From Aristolochia californica (Eukaryota; Streptophyta; Magnoliopsida; Piperales; Aristolochiaceae): 64,000 bases of DNA. Under the pieces are notes generated by a model that was not told the DNA's origin, did not search any database, and was given only the letters and a program-made list of their open reading frames with translations. The position numbers and the translations under genes were made by a program. Numbering within the stretch: the first letter of the stretch is position 1; every line of letters starts with the position of its first letter. Location: positions 17,517,981 to 17,581,980 of the forward strand of contig JARWKL010000008.1 in the NCBI GenBank assembly GCA_029961685.1, read 5' to 3'. Shown here in pieces: positions 1 through 14,560 of the stretch.

Positions 1-3000
1 TTTGGTCAGCTTTTAGTCAATGGGTAAAATAATGGCTCATTTGACTCAGGTATATATGCCACCGCACCTTCACTTAGGAATTTAATGTTATTCTATTTAA
101 AAGGTTTGGATCTATAGGTCATTTTCCTCTTTAGCATGTTTCCAACATGCATATCCGTTTTTTAAAACATGTGTAGAAAAATCTCATTCTAATAAAATTC
201 AGAGCTATTAGGGTTGAACTAGTGGAATTTCCCAAACTTGGATAACACAACTTTTGTGTTCATTTGTGGTGTGTGAATAAATTTAATTTCCTTACATTTG
301 TTATTAATTTAAATTATTTCCTTAAGAAACTCTAAAATTTTCATTTTGTTGTCATCTATTTGCCTGTTATCTCTTTATTTGTTTACGAGATGAAGGGAAA
401 GTGAAAACTCAAGTTTTGATTTAAGAAAAAAGTATACATCTAAAATGGAAATGCAAAATGCACAAAAGTGGAGAGAGATAATTCCAAAAAGTGTATGTAA
501 TTTCAAGTGGGATTTTTAACTGAGTGTTGACTCCCAATCCATAAGTCATTCCTTAAAAAAATATAGCCCGTTACGCATGATATATCACTTTACAATCCTC
601 TATTATCGTTAGGTCAGCTTTTTATTAATGGGCAAAATAATGGCTAGTTTGACTCGGGTAAATATCCCACCGCACGTTCACTTGAGAATTTAATGTTATT
701 CTCTTTAAAAGGTTTGGATCCATAGGTCATTTTCAACTATAACATGTTTCAAGCATGCATATCAATTTTTTCAAATATGTATTGAAAAATCTCTTTCTTA
801 TGAAATTCCGAGCTATTAGGGTTGAACAAGTGGAATTTCCCAAACTTGGATAACAAAACTTTTGTGTTCATTTGCAGTGTGTGAATTAATTTTATTTACT
901 TAAATTTGTTATTTCCTTAAATTATTTCCATACATAAACTCTAAAATTTTCATTTTGTTGTGATCTATTTGCCTTTTCTCTTTTTTTTTGTTTACGAGAT
1001 GAAGGGTAAGTGAAAATTCAAGTTTTGATTTAAGAAAAAAGTATACATCTAAAATGGAGATGCACATTGGACCAATGTAGAGAGAGATAATTCCAAAAAG
1101 TGTCTGTAATTTTGAAGGATTGTAAGCTCTTTTTAGATTTTTTATATATCAGTTTCTGCAATCATCGGGAAAAGGGGGAGGGGTGAATTTTTTACTGAGT
1201 GCTGACTCCCAATCCATAAGTCATTCCTTAAAAAAATATAGCTCATTACGCATGATAAATCACTTTAAAATCATCTGTGATCGTTCGGTCAGCTTTTTAT
1301 AAATGTGCAAAATAATGGCTAGTTTGACTCGGATAAATATCCCACCGCACGTTCACATTGGAATTTAATGTTATTCTCTTTAAAAGGTTTGGATCCATAG
1401 GTCATTTTCGTCTTTAACATGTTTCAAGCTTTCATATCCATTTTTTAAAACATGTGAGGAAAACTCTTTTTCTTATAAAATTCTGAGCTATTAGGGTTGA
1501 AATAGTGGAATTTCCCAAACTTGGATAACAAAACTTTTTTGTTCATTTGTGTTGTGTGAATAAATTTTCTTTACTTACGTTTGTTATTGCTTTAAATTAT
1601 TTCCATACATAAACTCTTGAATTTTGATATTGTTGTGATCTATTTGGCTTTTAATCATTTTTTTTATTTACAAGATTAAGGGAAAGATAAAACTCAAGTT
1701 ATGATTTAAGAAAAAAATATACATCTAAAATGGAAATGCACAATGCACAAATGTGGAGAGAGATAATTCCAAAAAGTGACTGTAATATTAAGGGATTGTA
1801 AAGTCTTGTTAGTTTTTTATATATGAGGTTCTACAATCGTCAGGAAAAGGGGGAGGCAGGGGATTTTTAACTGAGTGTAGACTCCCAATCCATAAGTCAT
1901 TCCTTAAAAAAATATAGTCCATTAAACATGATATATATTTTTTCAATCATCTATGATCGTTAGGTCAGCTTTTTGGAAATGGGCAAAATAATGCCCTTTT
2001 CTACTCAAGTAAATATCCAACCGCATGTTCACTTGGGAATTTAATGTTATTCTCTTTAAAAGGTTTTGATCCATTGGTCATTTGCATTGTCAACATATTT
2101 CAAGCATGCATATATATTTTTTATAACATGTGTAGAAAAATTTCTTTCTTATAAAATTCCGAGCTATTAGGGCTGAACTAGTGACATTTCTCCAACTTGG
2201 ATAACTTGTGTGTTCATTTGTGGTGTGTGAGTAAATTTTATTTTCTTACATTTGTTATTGCTTTAAATTCATTCCTTATATAAACTCTAAAATTTTCATT
2301 TTGTATTCATCTATTTGACTTTTATCTCTTTTTTTTTACGAGATGAATGGAAAGTGAAAACTCAAGTTTTGATTTACGAAAAAGAGTATACATATAAAAT
2401 GGAAATGCACAATGCACAAATGTAGAGAGAGATAATTCAAAAAAGTGTTTGTTATTTAAGGATTGTAAACTCTTTTTAGTTTTTTATATATCGGGTTCTG
2501 CAATCATCGGGAACAGGGGGAGGCGGTGGATTTTTATTTGAGTGTTGGCTCCCAATCCATAAGTTATTCCTTAAAAAAATATAGCCAGTTACACATGATA
2601 AATCACTTTACAATCATCTATGATCGTTTCATCAGCTTTTGTAAATGGGAAAAATAATGGCTTGGTTGACTCGGGTAAATATCCCACAATTCGTTCACTT
2701 CAAAATTTAAAGTTATTCCCTTTTTAAAGGTTTCGATCCATAGGTCATTTGCAACTTTAACATGTTTCAAGCCAGCTTATCCATTTTTTAAAACATGTGT
2801 AGAAAAATCTCTTTCTTATAAAATTCTGAGATATTAGGGTTGTACTGGTGGAATTTCCCAATCTTGCATAACAAAATTTTTGTGTTCGTTTGTGGTGTGT
2901 GAATAAATTTTCTATACTTACTTTTTTTATTGCTTTAAATTCTTTCCATTAATAAACTCTAATATTTTCATTTTGTTGTGATCTATTTGCCATTTATCTC

Positions 3001-3910
3001 TTTTTTTTGTTTACGAGAGGAAGGGAAAGTGAAAACTCTAGTTTTAATTTAAGAAAAAAGTATACATCTAAAATGGAAATGCATAATGCACAAATGTAGA
3101 GAGAGAAAATTCCAAAAAGTGTCTGTAATTTTTAGGCATTGTAAACTCTTTTTAGTTTTTTATATATCAGGTTCTGCAATAGTGGGGAAAAGGGGGAGGC
3201 AGGGGATTTTAACTGAGTCTTGACTCCCAATCCATAAGTCATTCCTTGCAAAAATATAGCTTGTTATGCATGATAAATCACTTTACAATCATCTATGATC
3301 GTTAGGTCAACTTTTTTGTAAATGGTCAAAATAATGGCTTGTTTGACTCTGGTAAATATCCCACCGCACGTTCACTTCAGAATTTAAAATTATTCTCTTT
3401 TAAAAGGTTTGGATCCATAGGTCATTTGCATCACTAACATGTTTCAAGCATGCATATCCATTTTTTTAAACATGTGTAGAAAAATCTCTTTCTTATAAAA
3501 TTCTGAGCTATTAGGGTTGAACTAGTGGAATTTTCCCAAACTTGGATAACAAAATTTTATGTGTTCATCTGTGGTGAAAGTGATCTATTTGCCTCTTATC
3601 TTTTTCTTTGTTTGTGAGATGAAGAGAAAGTGAAAACTCAAGTTTTGATTTAAGAAAAAAGTATACATCTAAAATGTAAATGCAGAATGCACAAATATAG
3701 AGAGAGATAATTCCAAAAACTATTGGCAATTTTTAGGGATTGTAAACTCTATTTAGTTTTTTATATATCATGTTCTTCAATTGTCGGGAAAAGGAGGGTG
3801 TGGGGGATTTAAACTTAGTGTTGACTCGCAAACCATAAGTCATTCCTTACAAAAATATTGCCCGTTATGCATGATAAATCACTTTACAATCATGTATGAT
3901 CGTTAGGTCA
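1..3910. repeat. Ordinary diverged monomers, left end
   Basis: Box positions are 108, 716, 1391, 2067, 2734 and 3411. The window opens in the middle of a monomer. The 608 bp interval between the first two boxes is explained by a deletion near 498: the sequence passes from 'gtgtatgtaatttc' straight to 'gggatttttaactgag', losing about 66 bp that includes the G-rich island. The copy after 3411 lost about 75 bp near 3,574, between 'ctgtggtg' and 'gtgatctatttgcc'. There is no sign of coding sequence, only monomers. Confidence 0.9.
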
Positions 3911-6290
3911 GCTTTTTGTAAATTGGATAATTAATGGCTTGTCTGACTCGGGTAAATATCCCACCGCACGTTCACTTGGGAATTTAATGTTATTATGTTT
4001 AAAAGGTTTGGATCCACATGTCATTTGCATCTTTAACAAGTTTCTAGCATGCATATCCTTGTTTAAAACATGTGTATAAAAATCTCTTTCTTATCAAATT
4101 CTTAGCTATTAATGTTGAACTAGTGGAATTTTCCCAAACTTGGATAACAAAAATTTTGTGTTCGTTTGTGGTGTGTGAATAAATTTTCTTTACTAATATT
4201 TTTTAATGCTTTAAATTCTTTCCATACATAAACTCTAAAATTTTCATTTTGTAGTGATCTATTTGCCTTTTTTCTATTTGTTTGTTTACGAGATGAAGGG
4301 AAAGTGAAAACTCAAGTTTTGATTTAAGAAAAAAGTATACATCTAAAATGGAAATGCACAATTCAAAAATAAAGAGATAAATAATTCCAAAAAGTGTCTA
4401 TAATTTTTAGGGATTGTAAACTTTTTTAGTTTTTATTTATCAGGTTATGGAATCGTCGGGAAAAGGGGGAGGTGCTGGATTTTCAACTGAGTGTTGACTC
4501 CCAATCCATAAGTCATTCCTTACAAAAATATAGCCCGTTATGCATGATAAATCACTTTACAATCATCTATGATCGTTAGGTCAGCTTTTTGTAAATGGGA
4601 TAATTAATGGCTTGTCTGACTCGGGTAAATATCCCACCGCACGTTCACTTGAGAATTTAATGTTATTATGTTTAAAAGGTTTGGATCCATATGTCATTTG
4701 CATCTTTAACAAGTTTCAAGCATGCTTATCCTTTTTTAAAACATGTGTATAAAAATCTCTTTCTTATCAAATTCTTAGCTATTAATGTTGAACTAGTGGA
4801 ATTTTCCCAAACTTGGATAACAAAACTTTTGTGTTCGTTTGTGGTGTGTGAATAAATTTTCTTTACTAATATTTTTTAATGCTTTAAATTCTTTCCATAC
4901 ATAAACTCTAAAATTTTCATTTTGTAGTGATCTATTTGCCTTTTTTCTATTTGTTTGTTTACGAGATGAAGGGAAAGTGAAAACTCAAGTTTTGATTTAA
5001 GAAAAAAGTTTATTTCTAAAATGGAAATGCACAATGCACAAAAGTAGAGAGATAATTCCAAAAAGCAACTGTAATTTTGAGGGATTGTAAACTCTTTTTA
5101 TTTTTTATATATCAAGTTTTAAAAACGTTGGGAAAAAGGGGAGGCGGGGGATTTGTAACTGAGTGTTGACTCCCAATCCATAGGTCATTCCTTACAAAAA
5201 TATAACCAGTTTACGTTCATCTATGATCGGCAGGTCAGCCTTTTTTAAATGGGCAAAATAATGGCTTGTTTGAATCGGGTAAATATCCCACCGAACATTC
5301 ACTTATTGTCTTTAAAAGGTTTGGATCCATAGGTCATTTGCATCTTTAACATGTTTCAAGCTTGCATATCCATTTTTTAAAACATGTGTAGAAAAATCTT
5401 TTTCCTAGAAAATTTCGAGCTATTGGGTTGAACTAGGGGAATTTTTCAAACTTGGATAACAAAACTTTAGTGTTCATTTGTGGTGTGTGAATAAATTTTC
5501 TTTGCAAACATTTGTTATTGCTTTAAACTCTTTCCATACACAAACTCTAAAATTTTCATTTTGTTGTGATCTATTTGCCTTTTATCTCTTTTTTTGTATA
5601 CGAGATGAAGGGAAAGTGAAAACTCAAGTTTTGATTTAAGAAAAAAGTTTATTTCTAAAATGGAAATGCACAATGCACAAAAGTAGAGAGTGATAATTTC
5701 AAAAAGCAACTGTAATTTTTAGGGATTGTAAACTCTTTTTATTTTTTATATATCAATTTTTGGAATCATCGGGAAATGGAGGAGGCGGGGGATTTTTAAC
5801 TGAGTGTTGACTCCCAATCCATAGGTCATTCCTTACAAAAATATAGCTAGTTTGTATTCATCTATGATCGGTAGGTCAGCCTTTTGTAAATGGGCAAAAT
5901 AATGGCTTGTTTGACTTGGGTAAATATCCCACTGAACGTTCACTTATTGTCTTTAAAAGGTTTGGATCCATAGGTCATTTGCATCTTTAACATGTTTCAA
6001 ACTTGCATATCCATTTTTTAAAACATGTGTAGTAAAATCTCTTTCCTAAAAAATTCCGAGCTATTAGGGTTGAACTAGTGGAATTTTCCAAACTTGGATA
6101 ACAAAACTTTAGTGTTCTTTTGTGGTGTGTGAATAAATTTTATTTACTAACATTTGTTATAGCTTTAAACTCTTTCCATACATAAACTCTAAAATTTTCA
6201 TTTTGTTGTGAACTATTTGCCTTTTATCTCTTTTTTTGTATACGAGATGAAGGGAAAGTGAAAACTCAAGTTTTGATTTAATAAAAAAGT
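3911..6290. repeat. Locally homogenised monomers, two related pairs
   Basis: Boxes lie at 4010, 4683, 5323 and 5964. The first pair shares 'ggataattaatggcttgtctg' (3925 and 4598, 673 bp apart), 'ttcttagctattaatgttg' and 'actaatattttttaatgc'. The second pair is only 640-641 bp long. Both of its members lack the 'gggaatttaatgttatt' part before the box, and both have a shortened stretch reading 'catctatgatcgg-aggtcagcc' (near 5,219 and 5,858). They also share 'gtttatttctaaaatgg' (5,008 and 5,646). Shared deletions are good evidence that each pair arose by copying one monomer next to itself. Confidence 0.85.
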
Positions 6291-7792
6291 ATATATCTAA
6301 AATGGAAATTCACAATGCACAAATTTAGAGAGAGATAATTCCAAAAAAATGTCTGTAATTTTTAGGGATTGTAAACTATTATTAGTTTTTATATAACAAG
6401 TTCTGCAATCGTCAGGAAAAGGGGGAGGCGAGGGATTTTTAACTAAGGTGGACTCCCAATCCATAAGTCATTCCTTACAAAAATATAGCCCATTACGTTT
6501 CATAAATCACTTTGTAATCATCTATGATCGTTAGGTCAACTTTTTGTAAATGGGTAAAATAATGGGTTATTTGACTCGGGTAAATATCCCACCGCACGTT
6601 CACTTGGGAATTTAATGTTATTATCTTTAAACGGTTTGGATCCATAGATCATTTGCATCTTTAACACGTTTCAAGCATGCACATCCATTTTTTTAAACTT
6701 GTGTAGAAAATTCTTTTTCTTATAAAATTTTGAGCTATTAGGTTTGAACAAGTGGAATTTCCCCAACTTGGATAACAAAACTTTTCTGTTCATTTGAGGT
6801 GTGTGAATAAATTTTCTTTACTTAAATTTTTTATTTATTTAAATTCTTTTCATACATAAACTCTAAAATTTTCATTTTGTTGTGATCTATTTGCCTTTTT
6901 TTTCTTTTTTTTTTACGAGATGAAGGGAAAGTGAAAATTCTAGTTTTGATTTATGAAAACAGTATTCATCTAAAATGGTAATGCATAATGCACATATGTA
7001 GAGAGAGATAATTCCAAAAAGTGTCTGTAAATTTTAGGGATTGTGAACTCTTTTTAGTTTTTATATATCAGGTCTTGTAATCTTTAGGAAAAGGGGGAGG
7101 TCGAGGATTTTTAATTGAGTGTTGAATCCCAATCCATAAGTCATTCCTTACAAAAATCTAGCCCGTTACGCATGATAAAAAACTTTACAATCATCAATGA
7201 TCGTTTGGTCAGCCTTTTGTAAATGGGCAAAGTAATGGCTGGTTTGACTTAGGTAAATATCCCACTGAATGTTCACTTGGGAATTTAATATTATTATCTT
7301 TAAAATTTTTGGATCAATAGGTCATTTGCATCTTTAAAATGTTTCAAGCATGCATATCCATGTTTTAAAACATGTGTAGAAAAATCTCTATCTTTTAAAA
7401 TTCTGAGCTATTAGGGTTGAACTAGTGGAATTTCCAAAACTTGGATAACAAAACTCTTGTGTTCATTTGTTGTATGAGAATAAATTTTCTTTCTAAAATT
7501 TTTTATTGCTTTAAATTCTTTCCATACATAAACTCTAAAATTTTCATTTTGTTGTGATCTATTTGCCTTTTTTCTCTTTTTTTGTCTACGAGATGATGGG
7601 AAAGTGAAAACTCAAGTTTTGATTTAAGAAAAAAGAATACATCTAAAAAGGAAATGCACAATACACAAATGGAGAGAGATATAATTCTAAAAAGTGTCTG
7701 TAATTTTTAGGGATTATAAACTCTTTTTAGTTTTTATATATCAGTTTCTGCAACCGTCAAAAAAAGGGGGAGGCAGGAGATTTTTAACTGAG

Positions 7793-8455
7793 TGTTGACT
7801 CCCAGTCCATAAGTTGTTTCTTACAAAAATATAGCCCGTTACGCATGATAAATCACTTTACAATCATCTATGATCGTTAGGTCAGATTTTTGTAATTGGG
7901 CAAAATAATGGCTTGTTTGACTCGGGTAAATATCCCACCATACGTTCACTTGGGAATTTTAATGTTACTCTTCCAAAGGTTTGGATCCATAGGTCATTTT
8001 CATCTTTAACATGTTTCAAGCATGCATATCCATTTTTTAAAACATGTGTATAAAAATTTTTCTTATAAAATTTCGAGCTATTAGGTTTGAACCAGTGGAA
8101 TTTCCCAAACTAGGATAACAAAACTTTTCTGTTTATTTGTGGTGTGTGAATAAATTTTCTTTACTTACATTTGTTATTGATTTAAATTATTTGCATACAT
8201 AAACTCTAAAATTTTCATTTTTTGTTATCTATTTGCCTTTTATCTCTTTTTTTTGTTTATGAGATGAAGGGAAAGTGAAACTCAAATTTTGATTTAAGAA
8301 AAAAGTTAACATCTAAAGTGAAAATTCACAATGCACAATTTTAGAGAGAGATAATTCCAAAAAGTGTTTGTAATTTTTAGGGATTGTAAACACTTTTTAG
8401 TTTTTTATATATCAGGCTCTGCAATCGTTGGGAAAACGGGGAGGCGGGGGATTTT
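7793..8455. repeat. Segment D, source or copy of 14,917-15,572
   Basis: This one-monomer stretch shares diagnostic variants with 14,917-15,572, 7.1 kb away. They include 'cagtccataagttgtt', 'gtaattgggcaaaataatgg', 'accatacgttcac', 'ctcttccaaa-gtttgg', 'ggtttgaaccagtggaat' and 'catctaaagtgaaaat'. Sequence on either side does not share such variants, so the copied piece is close to one monomer long. Direction of copying is not visible. Confidence 0.8.
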
Positions 8456-11400
8456 TAACTGAGTGTTGACTCCCAATCCATAGGTCATTCCTTACAAAAA
8501 TATAACCTGTTATACAAGATAAATCACTTTACAATCATCTATGATCGTAAGTCAGCTTTTTGTAAATGGGCAAAATAATGGCATGTTTGACTCGAGTAAA
8601 TTTCCCACCGCACATTCAATTGGGAATTTAATGTTATTCTCTTTAAAATGTTTGGATCCATAGTTCATTTTAATCTTTAACATGTTTCAAGCATGCATAT
8701 CAATTTTTTAAAACATGTGTACAAAAATCTTTTTCTTATAAAATTCCGAGCAATTAGGGTTGAACTAATAGAACTTCCCAATCTTTGATAACAATACTTT
8801 TCATATCATTTGTAGTGTATGAATAAATTTTCTTTAATTAAATTTTTTATTTCTTTAAATTCTTTCCATAGATAAACTCTAAAATTTTCATTTTCTAATG
8901 ACCTATTTGCCTTTTATCTCTTTTTTAGTTTGCGAGATGAAGGGAAAGTGAAAACTCAAGTTTTATTTAAGAAAAAAGTATGCATCTAAAATGGAAATGC
9001 ACAATGCACAAATGTAGAGAGAGATAATTCCAAAACATTTCTCTTATTTTTACGGATTGTAAACCCTTTTTAGTTTTTTTATATATCATGTTCTGCAATA
9101 GTCGAGAAAAGCGGAATGCATGGGATTTTCAACTGAGTGTTGACTCCCAATACATAAGTGATTCCTTACAAAAATATACCCCGTTACGCACGATAAATCA
9201 CTGTACAATCATCTATGATCGTTACGTCAGTTTTTTTTTAAAAGGCAAAATAATGGCTTGTTTGACTCGGGTAAATATCCCACCGAACGTTCACTTGGGA
9301 ATTTAATGTTATTATCTTTAAAATGTTTGGATCCATAGGTCTTTTGCATCTTTAATATGTTTCAAGCATGCATATCCTTTTTTAAAAAACATGTGTAGAA
9401 AAATCTCTTTCTAATAAAATTCCGAGCAATTAGGGTTGAACTAGAGGAATTTCCCAAACTTGGATAACAAAAATTTATGTTCGTTTGTGGTGTGTGAATA
9501 AATTTTCTTTAATTACATTTGTTATTGCTTTAAATTCTTTCCATACATAAACTCTAAAATTTTCACTTTGTTGTGATCTATTAGCCTTTTATCTCTTTTT
9601 TTGTTTACGAGATGAAGGGAAAGGCAAAACTCAAGTTTTTATTTCATAAAAAGTATTCATCTAAAATGAAGATGCACAATGCACAAATGTAGAGAGAGAT
9701 AATTCCAAAAAATGCTTGTAATTTTTAGGGATTGTAAACTCATTTTAGTTTTTATATATCAAGTTCTGCAATCATGGGAAAAAGGGGGAGGCGAGGATTT
9801 TTAACTGAGTGTTGACTCCCAATCCATAAGTCATTCCTTACAAAAATATTGCCCGTTATGCATGATAAATCACTTTATAATCATCTATGATTGTTAGGTC
9901 AGTTTTTTGTAAAAGAGCAAAATAATTGGCTTGTTTGACTCGGGTAAATATCCCACCATACGTTAACTTGGGGATTTAATGTTATTATCTTTAAAAGGTT
10001 TGGATCCATAGGTCATTTGCATCTTTAACATGTTTCAAGCATGCATATCCATTTTTTAAAACATGTGTAGAAGAATCTCTTTCTTATAAAATTCCGAGCT
10101 GTTAGGGTTGAACAAGTGGACTTTCCCAAACTTGGATAACAAAACTTTTATGTTCATTTTTTGTGTGAGAATAAATTTTCTTTACTTACGTTTTTTATTG
10201 CTTTAAATTCTTTCTATATATAAACTCTAAAATTTTCATTTTGTTGTGATATATCTGCCTTTTATCTCTTCTTTTTTTTACGAGATGAAGGACAACTGAA
10301 AAATCTTGTTTTGATTTAAGAAAAAAGTGTACATCTAAAATGGAAATGCATAGTGCACAAATGTAGAGAGAGATAATTTCAAAAAGTGTCTTTAATTTTT
10401 AGGGATTTTAAACTCTTTCTAGTTTTTATATATCAGGTTCTGCAATCGTCGGGAAAAGGGTGAGGCGGGGGATTTTTAACTGAGTGTTGACAGCCAAGAC
10501 ATCTGACATTCCTTACCAAAATATAGCCTGTAAAGCATGATAAATCACTTTATAATCATCTATGATAGTTAGGTCAACTTTTTTTAAATGGGCAAAATAA
10601 TGGCTAGTTTGACTCGAGTAAATATCCCACCGCACGTTCACTTGGGAATTTAATGTTATTATCTTTAAAAGGTTTTGATCCATAGGTCATTTGAATCTTT
10701 AACATGTATCAAGCAAGCATATCCATTTTTTAAAAAATTTGTAGAAAATAACTTTCTTATAAAATTCCTAGCTATTATGGTTAAACTACTGGAATTTCCT
10801 AAACTTGGATAACAAAACTTTTTTGTTCATTTGTGGTGTGAGAATAAATTTTCTTTACTTACATTTCTTATCGCTTTAAATTATTTCTATACATAAATTC
10901 TAAAATTTTCTTTTTGTTGTGATCTATTTGCCTTTTATCTCTTCTTTTTTTTTACGAGATGAAGGGAAAGTGAAAACTCAAGTTTTGATTTAAGAAAAAA
11001 GTATACATCTAAAATGGAAATGCTCAGTGCAAAAATGTAGAGAGTGACAATTCCAAAAAGTGTCTGTAATTTTTAGGGATGGTAAACTCATTTTAGTTTT
11101 TATATATCAGGTTCTACAAACGTCAGGAAAAGGGGGAGGTAGGGAATTTTTAACTGAGTGTTGACTCCCAATCCATAAGTCATTCCTTACAAAAATATAG
11201 ACCGTTATGCTTGATAAATCACTTTACAATCATCTATGATCGTTAGGTTAGCTTTTTGTGAATGGGCAAAATAATGGCTTGTTTGACTCGGGTAAATATC
11301 CCACCGAACGTTCACTTGGGAAGTTAATTTTATTATCTTTAAAAGGTTTGGATCCAAAGGTCATTTGCATCCATAACATTTTTCAAGCATGCATATCCTT

Positions 11401-13929
11401 TTTTAAAAACAGGTGTAGAAAAATTTCTTTCTTATAAAATTCCAAGCTATTATGGTTGAAGTGTGGAATTTTCCCACACTTGGATAACTAAAATTTTGTG
11501 TTCATTTGTGGTGTGTTAATAAATTTTCTTTACTTAACTTTATTATTGCTTTAAATTATTTCCATACATAAACTCTAAAATTTTCATTTTGTTGTGATCT
11601 ATTTGCCTTTTATCCTTTTTTTTTTATACAAGATGAAGGGAAAGTGAAAACTCATGTTTTGATTTAAGAAAAAATTATATTTCTAAGAAGGAGATACACA
11701 ATGCAAAAATGAAAAGAGAGATAATTCCAAAGAGTGTCTGTAATTTTTAGGGATTGTAAACTCTTTTTAGTTTTTATATATCAAGTTCTGCAATCGTTGG
11801 GAAAAGGGGCAGGCGGGGGATTTTTAACTGACTGTTGACTCCCAATCCATAAGTCATTCCATACAAAAAATATAGCCCATTACGCATGATAAATCACTTT
11901 ACAATCTTCTGTGATCGTTAGGTCAGCTTTTTGTAAATGGTCAAAATAATGACTTGTTTGACTCGGGAAAATATCTTACCGCACGGGCATTTGGGAATTT
12001 TAAGTTATTCTCTTTAAAAGGATTGGATCTGTAGGGCATTTGAATCTTTAACATGTTTCAAGCTTGCATATCCATTTTTTAAAACATGTGTAGAAAAATT
12101 TTTCTTATAAACTTTTGAGCTATTAGGGTTGAACTAGTGGAATTCCCCAAACTTAGTTAACAAAACTTTTGTGTTCCTTTGTGGTGTGTGAATAAATTTT
12201 CTTTACTTACATTTGTTATTGCTTTCAATTCTTTCCATACATACTCTGAAATTTTCATTTTGTTGTGATCTATTTGCCTTTTGTCTATTTTTTTGTTTAC
12301 GTGATGAAGGGAAAGTGAAAAATCAAGTTTTGATTTAAGAAAAAAGTATACATCTTAAATGGAAATGCACAATGCATAAATTTACAGTGAGATAATTCCA
12401 AAAAGTGTCTATTATTTTTAGGGACTGTAAACTCTTTTTAGTTTTTATATATCAGGTTTTGCAATCGTCTGGAAAAGAGGGAGGCGGGGGATTTTTAACT
12501 GAGTGTTGACTCCCAAATATAGCCCATTACGCTTGATAAATCTCTTTACAATCATCTATGATCGTTAGGTCAGCTTTTTGTAAATGGGCAAAATAATGGC
12601 ATGTTTCAGTCGGGTACATATCCGTCCGAACGTTCACTTGGGAATTTAATGTTATTATCTTTAAATGGTTTGGATCCATAGGTCATTTTAATCTTCAACA
12701 TGTTTCAAACATGCATATCCATTTTTTGAAACATGCGTAGAAAAACTTTTTCTTATAAAATTTTGAGCTATTGGTGTTGAACAAGTGGAATTTCCCAAAC
12801 ATGGATAACAAAACTTTTTTTTTCATTTGTGGTGTGTGAATAAATTTTCTTTGCTTAAATTTTTTATTGCTTTAAATTCTTTCCATAGAAAAACCCTAAA
12901 ATTTTCATTTTGTTGTGATCTATATGCCTTTTTTTCTCTTTTTTTGTTTACGAGATGAAGGGAAAGTGAAAAATCAATTTTGATTTAAGAAAAAGTATAC
13001 ATCTAAAATGGAAATGCACAGTGCACAAATATAGAGAGAGATAATTTCAAAAAGTTTCTGTAATTTTTAGGGATTGTAAATTCTTTATGTTTTTATATAT
13101 CTGGTTCAGCAATCGTTGGGAAAAGCGGGAGGCGGGGGATTTTTAACAGAGTGTTGACCCCCAATCCGTAAGTCATTCCTTACAAAAATATTGCCCGTTA
13201 CGCATGATTAATCGTTAAGTTAGTTTTTTGTAAATGGGCAAAATAATGGCTTGTTGGACTCGGGTAAATATCCCACCACACTTTCACTTGGGAAATTAAT
13301 GTTATTGTCTTTAAAATGATTGGATCCATAGGTCATTTGCATCTTTAACATGTTTCAAGCATGCATATCCAATTTTTAATACATGTGTAGAAAAATCTTT
13401 CTTATAAAATTCCGAGTTATAAGGGTTGAACCAGTGGAATTTTCCCAAACTTGGAAAACAAAAATTTTGTGTTCATTTGAGGTGTGTGAATAAATTTTAT
13501 TTATTTACATTTTTTTATTGCTTTAAATTCTTTCCATAAATAAAATCTAAAATTTTCATTTTGTTGTGATCTATTTGCCTTTATCTCTTTTTTTGTTTAC
13601 GAGATAAAGGGAAAGTGAAAACTCAAATTTTAATTTAAGAAAAAAGTATACATCTAAAATGTAAACGCACAATGCAAAAATGTAGAGAGAGATAATTCCA
13701 AAAATTGTTTGTAATTTTTAAGGATTGTGAACTCTTTTCTATTTTTATATATTAGGTTCTGCAATCGTTCGAAAAAGGGGGAGGCGAGGGATTTTTAACT
13801 GCGCAATCCATAAGTAATTCCTTAAAAAAAAATAGCCCGTTACGCATGGTAAATCACTTTACAATCATCTATGATCGTTAGGTCAGCTTTTTGTAAATGG
13901 GCAAAATAATGGCTTGTTTGAGTCGGGTA

Positions 13930-14430
13930 AATATCCCACTGCACGTTCTCATAGGAATTTAAAGTTATTCTCTTTAAAAGGCTTGGATCCATAGGTCATT
14001 TGAATCTTTAACATGTTTCAGGCATGCATATCTAATTTTTAAAACATATGTAGAAAAATCTCTTTCTTATAAAATTCTGAGCTAAAAGGGTTGAACTATG
14101 AAATTTCCCAAACTTGGTTAACAAAACTTTTGTGTTCATTTTTGGTGTGTGAATAAATTTTGTTTTCTTACATTTGTTATTGTTTTAAATTATTTCCATA
14201 CATAAGCTCTAAAATTTTCATTTTGTTGTGATCTATTTGCCTTTTATATCTTTTTTTGTTTACAAGGTGAAGTGAAAATGGAAACTCAAGTTTTGAATGA
14301 AGAAAAAAGTATACACCTAAAATGGAAATGCACATTTGAAAAAATGTAGAGAGAGTTAATTCCAAAAAGTGTCTGTAATTTTATGGATTGTAAACTCTTT
14401 TTAGTTTTTTATATATCATGTTCTGCAATC
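13930..14430. repeat. Segment F, related to 16,405-16,890
   Basis: Variants such as 'ggaatttaaagttattctc', 'catttgaatctttaac', 'gctaaaagggttgaac', 'cccaaacttggttaac', 'gtgaagtgaaa' and 'tatacacctaaaatgg' recur, slightly altered, at 16,405-16,890, about 2.48 kb downstream. The two are more alike than either is to its neighbours. This is an older local duplication than D or E, since it has more differences. Confidence 0.65.
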
Positions 14431-14560
14431 GTCGAAAAAAGGGGGATGCGAGGGATTATTAACTGAGTGTTGACTCCCAATCCTATGTCTTTTCTTACAA
14501 AAATGTAGCCCGTTATGCATGATAAATCACTTTACAATCATCTATGATCGTTTGCTCAGA

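Larger units (their letters stand above)
6291..14560. repeat. Ordinary diverged monomers with small deletions
   Basis: Boxes lie at 6638, 7311, 7983, 8654, 9329, 10002, 10676, 11350, 12025, 12672, 13322 and 13985. Most spacings are 671-675 bp. Three consecutive intervals are shorter. The first (647 bp) lacks about 25 bp near 12,515, where 'gttgactccc' runs into 'aaatatagccc'. The second (650 bp) lacks about 22 bp near 13,209. The third (663 bp) lacks about 12 bp near 13,802. I saw no foreign sequence. Confidence 0.88.
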